From Microbacterium azadirachtae (GTDB lineage: Bacteria > Actinomycetota > Actinomycetes > Actinomycetales > Microbacteriaceae): a stretch of 64,000 nucleotides of DNA. Below the pieces are notes generated by a model. The model was not told the DNA's origin and made no database searches. It saw nothing but the letters and a program-made list of their open reading frames with translations. The stretch's first letter is position 1. Each line of letters opens with the position of its first letter. The position numbers and the translations under genes are program-made. The DNA lies in contig NZ_JYIT01000072.1 of assembly GCF_000956545.1 (NCBI RefSeq), positions 1 to 64,000 on the forward strand. The letters are read 5' to 3'. Shown here piece by piece: positions 8,801 through 14,929 of this stretch.

Positions 8801-9273
8801 CGCGAGTCCAGCCGGATGCGACGCGGCGGGCACCCAGAGGACTTGGCCTGCACCAGTTGGGTGCGGTGGAGGCGATTTCCGACAGCCTCCTGAAGATCCT
8901 GCTTGCCCGCCCAGATGAGACCAAGCGGGTCGTCTTGGAGGATCATCCAAATGTATGGCCGGGCGAACGCGGCGTTGGGCATGACTTTGCGGTACTGGCA
9001 GCGCTGAACAACGCAGGCTTGCTGTCGCCAGGCGACACCGCCGCATTCATTGGTTGGGCGGCAAAGAAGGGGACAAGCGTGCTGTGGAGCGTGCCGCTGG
9101 GGGCGGATGCCGAGTCAGTCCTCCAAATCGTCGATGCGACCTGTTCTGACGCTTTTGCCGTTGATCGCTCACGATTCAGTGTCCAACTCGCCGAGCTTGG
9201 ACTTCTACATCGCTGGCGGACGCGCATCCTCGAGGCAACAACCGACCTTGATCCTGGGTGGATCCGCAAGTGA
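5851..9273 (+). CDS. NACHT-domain NTPase (STAND, probable antiphage)
   Basis: A 1140-residue STAND protein. Walker A is GNPGGGKST at residues 292-300 and Walker B is LLALDGLDEV at about 373-382, with the double acidic pattern typical of NACHT. An ISSR sensor-like segment follows about 35 residues later. Residues 1-280 are a helical N-terminal region of no recognised effector family. Residues from about 620 to the end are a long helical array, probably the sensor. Bacterial NACHT proteins such as the bNACHT and Avs groups detect phage products and trigger effector activity or cell death. There is no good binding site before the ATG, so the message may be leaderless or translated weakly. It stands alone on its strand, divergent from the beta-helix gene. 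Confidence 0.8.
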   Translation: MTKGPSPSELSALAKELVQPLAKQALTQQTAMSIFRIVTKGTKSAGTMVGFEGYEADIVLEELKALLEESTRAESNKPDGYLLAARWLLAMGRDRDPSKFDLTAALRDTGLQKLPLNMASKVSLEKQLEDGKRGIHSHVAFFCLKRTAAWSRESPKWTHNGFDQGMESPRARDVARVMALAIRARYVRLKTDPEFFANRKAIWTRLQEPPVPAPAARPLPPFFYELADRIDQPTEGYPERLKPSWLAKSLTLSPLGKQDPSERAEDLYSSYSSRGGRPADEVVRGWRLVVLGNPGGGKSTVLAATVADRIRNHHAPAILVRLSTLAARVDDIQTFESLLTLIVKIVNEEHGLSISDNDLRHIVRPLATAPNALLALDGLDEVMPEHRPRAIRMITTLTRHPGPVMISSRLTGYAKPAHDWNETHVDELSPQSAQGFIEEWFRDGNLAGLKRASNALSSPNHAGLSTVPVLVGIVASVAEANEVPETRAELYRAYVEQFLQQKWKAPDQQPQLHEIPPRYDIAKEVAMAMATGEGGQLDGANWTDTIVYRHLIDATTTSDPGLARRLAENHGLLTAQSSPGTAMSPKFPTMGQKYRWLHRTVHEHLVGAALADRVRASRDDLGGLDAILLGPKQWDAPLRHLIGLLSEADRSLLFKRVDKLAVIGDPGRVLETVRDSLAEALPAGDAYRKELARARFAEGQPYSALLLDEGYLRSQLAGALRRKDKAVLRWGIGLLPDRLDLSEKEVRELIAAQPAGEGRSVALYSEALARLSAHDPDDALRLLVEAARTNDVELPWDRWRMPPSADAVRSAADQVAGWEAWKRIPLLAFLSHTGGDLSPSEQPDGPLPASDVGAAREYLLRVRPLFDAEAAPSRAHLEPLRAFWRGDYGAELAYIAAGLVGDLPEDASASEGAQLQQAVARLRAAQPERDFGADEPTRAMQSLRRMSSETIRHVDTLTEFVSAATRCVENASGVPIEWAVSMQARVQPDATRRAPRGLGLHQLGAVEAISDSLLKILLARPDETKRVVLEDHPNVWPGERGVGHDFAVLAALNNAGLLSPGDTAAFIGWAAKKGTSVLWSVPLGADAESVLQIVDATCSDAFAVDRSRFSVQLAELGLLHRWRTRILEATTDLDPGWIRK

Positions 9274-9326
9274 CAGACGGGCCGGCCAGGCGCACTCAGC
9301 CGGCATTACCGATTTGAGGATGTTGC

Positions 9327-9602
9327 CTATCGCCCGACCGCGATTCCTGGCGGCTTCGGGGGAAGGAGCTCCCGTACGTCGAGTTCGAGGATCTCCGCGA
9401 GCGCGACCAGCGTCCGCAGTCGCGGGTTCGCCGGCGTACCGGGGTTGGACTCGCCCTTCTCCAGCTTCCGGTAGGTGAAGCTGGAGATCCCGGCTGCGTG
9501 CGCGGCGCGCTCCTGGCTGATGCTCTTCGTAGCGCGGGCGCGCTGGAGGTTGATTCCAAGTTGGCGAGCGTAGTCGTCCCAGGTTTCCGATGCAGGAGGC
9601 AT
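9327..9602 (-). CDS. XRE-family transcriptional regulator
   Basis: A 91-residue protein that is essentially one Cro/C1-type helix-turn-helix domain. It carries a RQLGINLQRAR helix, the turn SQERAAHAAGIS, a recognition helix SFTYRKLEKGE and the closing LRTLVALAEILELDVREL helices. The ATG at 9602 follows GGAG; longer in-frame readings upstream overlap the operator and are not coding. It faces the first of two lipoprotein genes across a perfect 22-bp palindrome 31 bases upstream of its start. It is therefore probably an autorepressor that also controls the lipoproteins. Confidence 0.85.
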   Translation of the reverse strand: MPPASETWDDYARQLGINLQRARATKSISQERAAHAAGISSFTYRKLEKGESNPGTPANPRLRTLVALAEILELDVRELLPPKPPGIAVGR

Positions 9603-9632
9603 CACTCCAGCCTGAACATGCGGTCTTCCAAT

Positions 9633-9654
9633 ATGCGCATGTATACATGCGCAT
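9633..9654. promoter_or_regulatory. 22-bp perfect palindrome, probable XRE operator
   Basis: The half-site is ATGCGCATGTA followed exactly by its reverse complement (centre GTATAC). It lies between the divergent XRE gene and the first lipoprotein gene. A dimeric Cro/C1-like protein is the natural ligand. Confidence 0.7.
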
Positions 9655-9727
9655 TTTCCGGTACTCTGGCGACGCCTGGATGACCGGACACTTGGGGGTC
9701 GGTCGCCACGACGGCGAAAGGACGGGC

Positions 9728-10486
9728 ATGAAAAAGTCATTCGCGGCCGCAGTTCTACTGGCCGGTGTTGTTGCCTTGTCAGGTTGCAATGGCGGGGCCA
9801 CCGAGCAACGCCCTGTTGCGAAGGCGGACGCCGCCACGTTGGAACCGACATCCGAACCCACGCCGACGCCCACCCCAACACCAGAGCTCTTCCCGGTGAT
9901 CGGATCTTTCACGAGCGACGTGGCCAACGACACTGGGTACACGGCCAAGATCAGTGCGACCTGGAGTTCCTTGGTTCGGCTGTCAGCTGCGGACGCGAAG
10001 GCGAAGCTTCCGGAGTGCGCCAAGTGGATCGATTTGATCTACAAGGGCGGAGCCACCGACGGCATCGTCTACGTCGCACGCGTGACGGGCACTATCGAGT
10101 ACCCGAGCGTCAACGGCTTCCAGTGGCCGGCGGGCGAGGATATCAACCTCGCCATGACGAAGATGGGCTCGGGGAACGCGCAGGCCACTTGCGAAGAGCC
10201 CTACATCGACAAGACCACCGGGACGATGCCTGCAGCGCCTGAAGGTGGCGCGTTCGTGCGCACGGCTATCTGGCCTGTCTCCAAGACGCCCAAGAACCCG
10301 GACGCTGAGCTTCGCCCGGCACCGGGCTCGGGCCTTGCGAGCCCCGAGGTTCCGGTGCAGGACTACATCAACTCCGACCTGCGCATCAGCACCTTCCAGA
10401 AGGTGACTTGCACCAACGCGTCCGACGTGCAGAGCGCATACGGCAATGCCTGCCGATTCTCGATGCCGATTCCCGTCGGCCAGTAG
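9728..10486 (+). CDS. Secreted lipoprotein, unknown
   Basis: The start ATG follows GAAAGGAC. A Lys-Lys signal peptide leads to the lipobox LSGC (Cys about 20), so the protein is probably lipid-anchored outside. A flexible linker rich in Thr and Pro (repeats of TP) at about residues 42-55 separates the anchor from a roughly 190-residue domain with Cys residues that could pair. The domain family is not recognised. The gene faces the XRE regulator across the palindromic operator and is followed after 56 bases by a second lipoprotein gene, so both are probably one transcription unit. A role at the cell surface, such as superinfection exclusion or mating-pair exclusion, is possible but only inferred. 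Confidence 0.75.
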   Translation: MKKSFAAAVLLAGVVALSGCNGGATEQRPVAKADAATLEPTSEPTPTPTPTPELFPVIGSFTSDVANDTGYTAKISATWSSLVRLSAADAKAKLPECAKWIDLIYKGGATDGIVYVARVTGTIEYPSVNGFQWPAGEDINLAMTKMGSGNAQATCEEPYIDKTTGTMPAAPEGGAFVRTAIWPVSKTPKNPDAELRPAPGSGLASPEVPVQDYINSDLRISTFQKVTCTNASDVQSAYGNACRFSMPIPVGQ

Positions 10487-10542
10487 TCCGTGGCGCTGAC
10501 CTTCCGTTCAGACAGATCCACCCTCCCACGATTGGAAATCGC

Positions 10543-11118
10543 GTGAGAAACGCGCATGCTCTCAGAGCCGTTGCAGTGGCATCCCTCTTGTTGCTGACCT
10601 CATGGGTAGTGTCCGGATGCACGTTCGCAGACTCGTCGGCAAAGCCAGTGGCGGCGTCGTCGTCAGCGTCAACGGCGCCAACCGCTGCTCCGTCCGTCGC
10701 TGCTCAAGAAGAGCCCAAGCCCGTGGCAGCGGCTGTCATCCCATGTTCCGATGCGGTCCGAGTCGCGCAACTGCAGTACTACGCCGGCGCGGAAGAGGTC
10801 TCGTTGGATCAGTGGTTCCCACAAGCCGACCCATCGAGTGCGCTCGCGTCCGCCTGTTATGTGCGGTCGAAGTTTGGCGTTTCGGGGCTGCTACCCGGCA
10901 GTGACGCGGTGACGGCACGACTCGTCAGCGAGTTGGAGGCGCTCGGCTGCGCTGAGAATCTCGGCGTACCGTACAAGTCGGGGGATCTCTTCTGGACGGC
11001 GCGGTGCTCGGGGCCGGCGACCGCGGTTGGCGTCCACTGGCTTAACCCGACCTTCGTAGCTAACAAGTTCCACAGCGACGTGATCACCGGTGACTTCGTG
11101 GAGATCAGCCTTCAGTAG
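10543..11118 (+). CDS. Secreted lipoprotein, unknown
   Basis: The most likely start is the GTG at 10543, giving a basic N-terminus, a hydrophobic core and a VSGC lipobox. No clear ribosome binding site is visible, so the start is less certain. A low-complexity Ser/Ala/Thr linker follows and then a domain of about 110 residues with four Cys residues, compatible with two disulfides. It is not obviously related in sequence to the preceding lipoprotein, though the layout (anchor, linker, small Cys-containing domain) is the same. Its stop codon lies in the first unit of a 20-bp tandem duplication. Confidence 0.65.
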   Translation: MRNAHALRAVAVASLLLLTSWVVSGCTFADSSAKPVAASSSASTAPTAAPSVAAQEEPKPVAAAVIPCSDAVRVAQLQYYAGAEEVSLDQWFPQADPSSALASACYVRSKFGVSGLLPGSDAVTARLVSELEALGCAENLGVPYKSGDLFWTARCSGPATAVGVHWLNPTFVANKFHSDVITGDFVEISLQ

Positions 11119-11153
11119 CGCAGATCACGCCTTAGTAACGCAGATCACGCCTT
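11114..11153. repeat. 20-bp tandem duplication at a convergent gene junction
   Basis: Two adjacent 20-base units (11114-11133 and 11134-11153) differ at one position. The first holds the stop codon of the lipoprotein gene; the second overlaps the stop of the convergent GIY-YIG gene. It probably reflects a slippage or junction event. Confidence 0.75.
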
Positions 11154-11669
11154 CCGATTGGCAAACGGCCATCGCCCATGCTCCGACCGTGCAGCGAAGT
11201 CCGCGATGAGATGGTGCTCGAGCGCCGCGACGTAGGCGTCAGACTCGTCTTCCGCCGGTCGCCAGCACACCAGCAGCTCGTCGGCATCGGTGAGCTGGAA
11301 GATCCAGACTCCGCCACCGTGGTTGTCTGCCGCGCCCGTGCCGGTTCGCCGGAACTGCTTGAGGCGCCGGTGAATGCCATCTCTACGCGCGCCGTGCGTC
11401 GCGAGACCGATGTAGATCACTTCCGCACCCGGGATCCAGTTTTCAGAGAGCCGCTCGATCCGCTCGGTGAAATCCTTCGTCTTGCCTGCCCTGCTTGCCG
11501 TAAGAAAAGCGGGGGCTGTAGTCGCAGAGCGCAGCACGACGTAGACGCCCGGCTTCTTCGAGGCCCCTCGCGAGCGGAGTGCTTCGAACGTGACGAAGCC
11601 TTCAAAGCCGGCCTCCTCGAGGCCAGCCCGCGTCCACGTTGACGGCGTCGCGCTCGCGAAGTCCATCAT
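11145..11669 (-). CDS. GIY-YIG-like nuclease-fold protein
   Basis: A 174-residue protein. The GIY-YIG signature is seen as GVYVV near residue 41 and VIYIGLA near residue 85, followed by a basic helix with several Arg (GIHRRLKQFRR), the usual catalytic Arg region. A Glu/His segment (ALEHHLIADF) near the end may supply the metal-binding acid. The usual first GIY Tyr is retained. Members include homing endonucleases, repair nucleases and restriction nucleases; no extra DNA-binding domain is seen. It overlaps the stop of the small winged-helix-like gene upstream by 4 bases (ATGA), so the two are co-translated. Its substrate is unknown. Confidence 0.65.
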   Translation of the reverse strand: MMDFASATPSTWTRAGLEEAGFEGFVTFEALRSRGASKKPGVYVVLRSATTAPAFLTASRAGKTKDFTERIERLSENWIPGAEVIYIGLATHGARRDGIHRRLKQFRRTGTGAADNHGGGVWIFQLTDADELLVCWRPAEDESDAYVAALEHHLIADFAARSEHGRWPFANRKA

Positions 11670-11941
11670 GGCTTCACCACCCGCAGGGCGAGGCCAGCTT
11701 CGACGAGCTCATCGACCGCGGCCTGGATATCCGCAACATCTTCGTATGGGTCGTCGAAAGGATTCACTGGCTGGCCTTGTTCGGCAACGAGCAGGGTGAA
11801 GAGCCCTTTCGCAATGAGCGACAGATTCGGGTCTGCCAGAACGTGGTCGGGCACGACGACGTTTGCCACGTCGTCGTGCACTGGCCAAAGCCCAGTCGCG
11901 GCGATCCAATCCTCCGGCAACGGTGCGCTCATGACTTTCAC
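11666..11941 (-). CDS. Small winged-helix-like protein
   Basis: A 91-residue protein whose second half (LSLIAKGLFTLLV, then a helix and VDELVEAGLALRV) has the pattern of a small winged-helix domain such as those in replication or segregation proteins. The first codon is GTG; an ATG three codons later is equally possible. It ends in a 4-base overlap with the GIY-YIG gene and begins 16 bases after the 420-residue winged-helix protein, so the three form an operon. DNA binding is inferred from the fold pattern only. Confidence 0.6.
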   Translation of the reverse strand: MKVMSAPLPEDWIAATGLWPVHDDVANVVVPDHVLADPNLSLIAKGLFTLLVAEQGQPVNPFDDPYEDVADIQAAVDELVEAGLALRVVKP

Positions 11942-11957
11942 GGTAGCGAAGATGCCG

Positions 11958-13220
11958 TCACCAGCGCTGGGGGTTTCGCGCGTCCCACTCGCGCCACTCT
12001 TGGTAGCTGAGATCAGGGCGATCGCCGCGGGGGAGTGGGAAACTCGCGAACGGGTCGGACTCGGTGAGGTACTGTTCGGCCCACTCGACGTACCGTGTCA
12101 GCTGGTCGTAGTACTCGGCCGTCTGGTGCTGTGGAAGGGTCTCCCGAAGCTTCGCCACCACCGGCACGAGCGCCTGGTGGCGTGCGTGCTCTTTCGCGAG
12201 ATCCAGTAGCTTTTCGCGCCAGTGCCCATAGGCAAGGGCGCGCACGCGGAGCGCTTCAGCGCGTTCGCGTGCTTTGGCTGCTTCGATTTCGCGGAGCCGC
12301 TGAGCTTCGGCTCGCGCTACGGCGTCATCGCTCAACTGCTGGACGCGTTCGAGGGCTCGTAGCAATTTGTCCTCGATGCGCGTCGCGACGGTGTCCTCGA
12401 GAACCAGTGATCCGTAGCGGCCTGCTCCGACCTCAAGTCGCATCTTGTCTGTGTCGACGTAGTCGTACTTCGGCGGGTATGAGTATCTTCCTCGTTGCTT
12501 GTCCTCGCGCTCCTTCTCGGTCAGTACATGGTCGACACGTCGAGTCTTCATGCGCAGTCGGATCGCAGCCGGGTCGTGGCCGGCGTCGATGAGGAACAGA
12601 TCCCCACTTGGCCAGTCCCTCTTTCGCGTCGTGTAGTAAGTCGCGGGGGTCATGGTCGACAGCTGCGGCGTCACCGTCCATCCGCGGCGAAGTGATTCCT
12701 GCACCAGGGCGTGGAGGATCAGTAGTGCCCGCCGGTGTTGCTCGTCAGGAACGTCAAGTCGCTTCCGGTACTTGACGAGTTCGCGGATTGCCGGGTGAGC
12801 CCGACCGATCTCGGTCGGCATCGGAATCGTCTCGATCTTCACAGGTGGCTTCGCGGACGTTGCCGCCATCGCACCGTTGTCGGTGGAATCAGCTGTCGCG
12901 CTGGACGCACCCTCCGGCGTGCTCTGGGCAGCGTCCGCACTGGAGGCGGTTTTCTGTTTCCGCACAGTAGCGGTGTCCGGTGGCGCGGGAGCTTGGGGAT
13001 GATGCCCATGGTCGAGGTAGAACTGTCCCTTGGGATCAAGGCTCGCTGTCCAGTGCCCCTTGCGACGGTCGAGTTCAATGAGTCCACGATCACGCAATGA
13101 GATCGCGGACTGCTTGAAGTTCGGTGACGGCGGATGCTCCATGTCGCATCCGTCAGCGATCCATCGCAGTACCGCGAGTTGCGCTTCGTTCAGGTTGAGA
13201 TCCACGATCTCCAGTCTCAC
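11958..13220 (-). CDS. Winged-helix and coiled-coil protein (420 aa), possible element regulator or initiator
   Basis: Residues 1-75 resemble a winged helix (LNEAQLAVLRWIADG, then SAISLRDRGLIELD and a beta wing). A low-complexity Ala/Thr/Ser linker follows (about 80-130). The middle part is basic and mixed. Residues from about 290 to 345 form a long charged coiled coil rich in Arg, Glu and Ala, and the C-terminus is acidic and aromatic. No replication or partition family is recognised for certain. The gene reads away from a 460-base gene-free stretch containing DnaA-box-like sequences, which makes a replication or copy-control role worth testing. Confidence 0.6.
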   Translation of the reverse strand: MRLEIVDLNLNEAQLAVLRWIADGCDMEHPPSPNFKQSAISLRDRGLIELDRRKGHWTASLDPKGQFYLDHGHHPQAPAPPDTATVRKQKTASSADAAQSTPEGASSATADSTDNGAMAATSAKPPVKIETIPMPTEIGRAHPAIRELVKYRKRLDVPDEQHRRALLILHALVQESLRRGWTVTPQLSTMTPATYYTTRKRDWPSGDLFLIDAGHDPAAIRLRMKTRRVDHVLTEKEREDKQRGRYSYPPKYDYVDTDKMRLEVGAGRYGSLVLEDTVATRIEDKLLRALERVQQLSDDAVARAEAQRLREIEAAKARERAEALRVRALAYGHWREKLLDLAKEHARHQALVPVVAKLRETLPQHQTAEYYDQLTRYVEWAEQYLTESDPFASFPLPRGDRPDLSYQEWREWDARNPQRW

Positions 13221-13683
13221 GACCCAACTCTGCAGCGTCGAGAGCCTGTCTCAGAACACCGATCTAGACGAGTTATCCACAGGTGGACGCATGTTCTAGC
13301 AGGCTTAGTAGTCCACAGATTGGGGATAAGAATCACATCGATGTAGTTCGAAGGCTCTCAAAAGAGCCCAGAAGTACCCCAAATTCGCCGTAGAACGCCT
13401 CGTGTGGCCCGAAAATGGCCCGAGTGGGCATCCACGCTATCCACAGGATGCCGATCGCTCAGGAGGGCTCCTAGCCGTTCAATGTCCGGTACGCGCACTA
13501 GACTGAGACACACAAACAAGAGCCCCGATCTGACTGTCGGAGCGGAGCTCTTCATACAGGTCAGATCGGGGCTGAGTTGTCTTGGCGGACTACTTGACTC
13601 TAGACGCTCCATAGCGGCTGCGCGAGCCGATTTCAATCGGTTCGCGTGATCTGCCCTCCTCTTCAAGCAGGAAGGAGCGCACC
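13221..13683. other. Gene-free interval with DnaA-box-like sites (candidate origin)
   Basis: No convincing gene is present. One perfect DnaA box, TTATCCACA, lies at 13273-13281. Near matches are TTATCCCCA (minus strand, 13321-13329) and CTATCCACA (13437-13445), each with one mismatch. The stretch is less GC-rich than its surroundings and is flanked by a winged-helix protein gene and a small basic protein gene. This is consistent with a plasmid or element replication origin, or with DnaA-regulated promoters. Confidence 0.4.
13521..13573 (+). other. Long inverted repeat in the leader of the small basic gene
   Basis: The 14-base arms AGCCCCGATCTGAC (13521-13534) and GTCAGATCGGGGCT (13560-13573) are perfect complements around a 25-base loop. 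A TAGACT -10-like element lies just upstream at 13499-13504. The RNA would fold strongly. It could be a leader structure, an attenuator or the body of a small RNA; no T-run follows. Confidence 0.4.
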
Positions 13684-13818
13684 ATGGCGAAGGCATCGTC
13701 ACGGTCGTCCAGTAAGCCCTCGAAGGCAGCGCTGAGCAAGGCGGGACGGACCCTCGCGTCCAACTCGTCGAGCAAGCCCGCCAAGTCGAAGGCCGGATCG
13801 ACGCTCGGCAAGGGCTGA
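13684..13818 (+). CDS. Small basic Ser/Lys-rich protein (44 aa)
   Basis: A short gene with a very strong binding site (GGAAGGAG, 8 bases before the ATG). The product is almost entirely Ser, Lys, Ala, Arg and Gly and ends in a GSTLGKG motif. Short proteins with Ser/Lys repeats and an AGSxLxxG ending are widespread next to mobile-element genes; their function is not known. A longer reading on the opposite strand covers the same bases but has a poorer start, so this strand is preferred. It precedes two forward genes (13957 and 14229) and may be their first cistron. Confidence 0.6.
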   Translation: MAKASSRSSSKPSKAALSKAGRTLASNSSSKPAKSKAGSTLGKG

Positions 13819-13956
13819 GACGTGGGGAGGGTCGGTGACATCGTCTCCGGCCCTCCCTGCCACTCATTCTCGTCGAGAACGTGTCGAGCCTTCGTGAATG
13901 GCTCGCTCTTCCCTGCTCCAGCATCCCAAGTGGGATGAGGAAGCAGCAATCACAGC

Positions 13957-14229
13957 ATGAGTATGAACTTCGAGTTCAACGAAGACGCCTTCAGAGAGAT
14001 GGCAGATTCCGCAGTCCAGAAAGTCGCCGCAGAGCAGACGCAGGATCTGGAGCGGCTGCGGCAGCAGTACACGGGCCAGCCTCTGGACAGGATCCGCCCG
14101 GCGCTGCAGCAGCTGTTCGCCAAATACGACGGGTCTATCACCGAGCCGGAACTGTCCGAGTGGGCGCAGCTGATCCACGACGGTACGCGCCTCGAGATGA
14201 CGCCCAGCCCGATCGATTGGAGCCGTTGA
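13957..14229 (+). CDS. Small acidic helical protein (90 aa), unknown
   Basis: Starts MSMNFEF after a GAGGAAG binding site. The protein is acidic and helical throughout, with heptad-like spacing in residues 14-40, and no Cys. A segment around residues 55-75 (FAKYDGSITEPELSEWAQLI) resembles an EF-hand-like or amphipathic helix pair, without a full calcium loop. The stop overlaps the start of the next gene (TGATG), showing translational coupling. It likely acts with that 208-residue protein, of which it may be a small partner. No family recognised. Confidence 0.65.
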   Translation: MSMNFEFNEDAFREMADSAVQKVAAEQTQDLERLRQQYTGQPLDRIRPALQQLFAKYDGSITEPELSEWAQLIHDGTRLEMTPSPIDWSR

Positions 14230-14855
14230 TGGCGATCGATCCCGAGTACCTGAACCACCAGTTCCTCTATGTGCCGTGGGTCGGCGACGGCACCATCGAC
14301 ACCGTCGAGGGCGGCAAAGCCATTGGGCTCTACGTTGCCCAGCACTTCAAGGTGCGGCCGACGATCCTGACGGTGCAGAAGCAGAACGCGAACTACCACC
14401 GCGAGTTCGACAAGTTGAACGTCGTGACGGAGCGCTCTGGCTTCATCGGCGAGAACGGTGTTGTCATCGCCTGGTGCCCGACCCGCAAGGTGATGCAGAA
14501 GCTCTACGACCGCAAGAACATCGTCGTCATGGTCGAGTGGCCCAGTGATCGCTTCGATGCTTGGGCAAGGCTCGTCGGTGCCTACAACGTGGTCACTGGC
14601 GAGATCATGAGCACCGGGCTCGACGAGGCCGCGATGAAGGCGCTCGAGGGCATCGTCTGGGAAGGTTACAACGGCTGGAGCAGGGAGACCGATCGAATCC
14701 TGACGTTGGCCAGACTCCGTGAGCTTGACGAGGCGGGCGGCTACGACCGGAACATCGTGCTGCAGTACGCGGCGATGAAGCGCAGTCTCACCGGCATCGA
14801 TCGGCTGGAGAAGATTCTGAATCAGTTCGAGGCAGGGCGGCGCGCGGTGGCGTAA
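14229..14855 (+). CDS. Unknown protein (208 aa), coupled to the small upstream gene
   Basis: A soluble mixed alpha/beta protein with no membrane segment. Several hydrophobic strands (ILTVQ, GVVIAW, NIVVMVEW) alternate with helices, suggesting a Rossmann-like or nuclease-like core; no catalytic motif can be named. The middle (WEGYNGWSRETDRI) is aromatic and charged. The start overlaps the stop of the preceding 90-residue gene by one base (TGATG). It ends just before a strong bidirectional terminator. Genes of this kind occur on actinobacterial mobile elements and phages, but this product is not recognised. Confidence 0.65.
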   Translation: MAIDPEYLNHQFLYVPWVGDGTIDTVEGGKAIGLYVAQHFKVRPTILTVQKQNANYHREFDKLNVVTERSGFIGENGVVIAWCPTRKVMQKLYDRKNIVVMVEWPSDRFDAWARLVGAYNVVTGEIMSTGLDEAAMKALEGIVWEGYNGWSRETDRILTLARLRELDEAGGYDRNIVLQYAAMKRSLTGIDRLEKILNQFEAGRRAVA

Positions 14856-14863
14856 CTAACAAA

Positions 14864-14902
14864 CCCAGGGGACGAGCCGAATTCGGCTCGTCCGCTGGGC
14901 TT
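14864..14902. terminator. Bidirectional terminator
   Basis: A perfect 24-bp palindrome at 14870-14893 (half-site GGACGAGCCGAA) is extended by CCCAG and CTGGG arms and followed by CTTTCC. It lies between the convergent forward 208-residue gene and the leftward 371-residue gene and can serve both. Confidence 0.75.
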
Positions 14903-14929
14903 TCCGTGCCCCGCCTCGAATAGACTTTG

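Noticed and set aside
13590..13949. A 119-codon leftward reading
   Set aside because: It overlaps the 44-codon forward gene with a stronger ribosome binding site and has no good start of its own.
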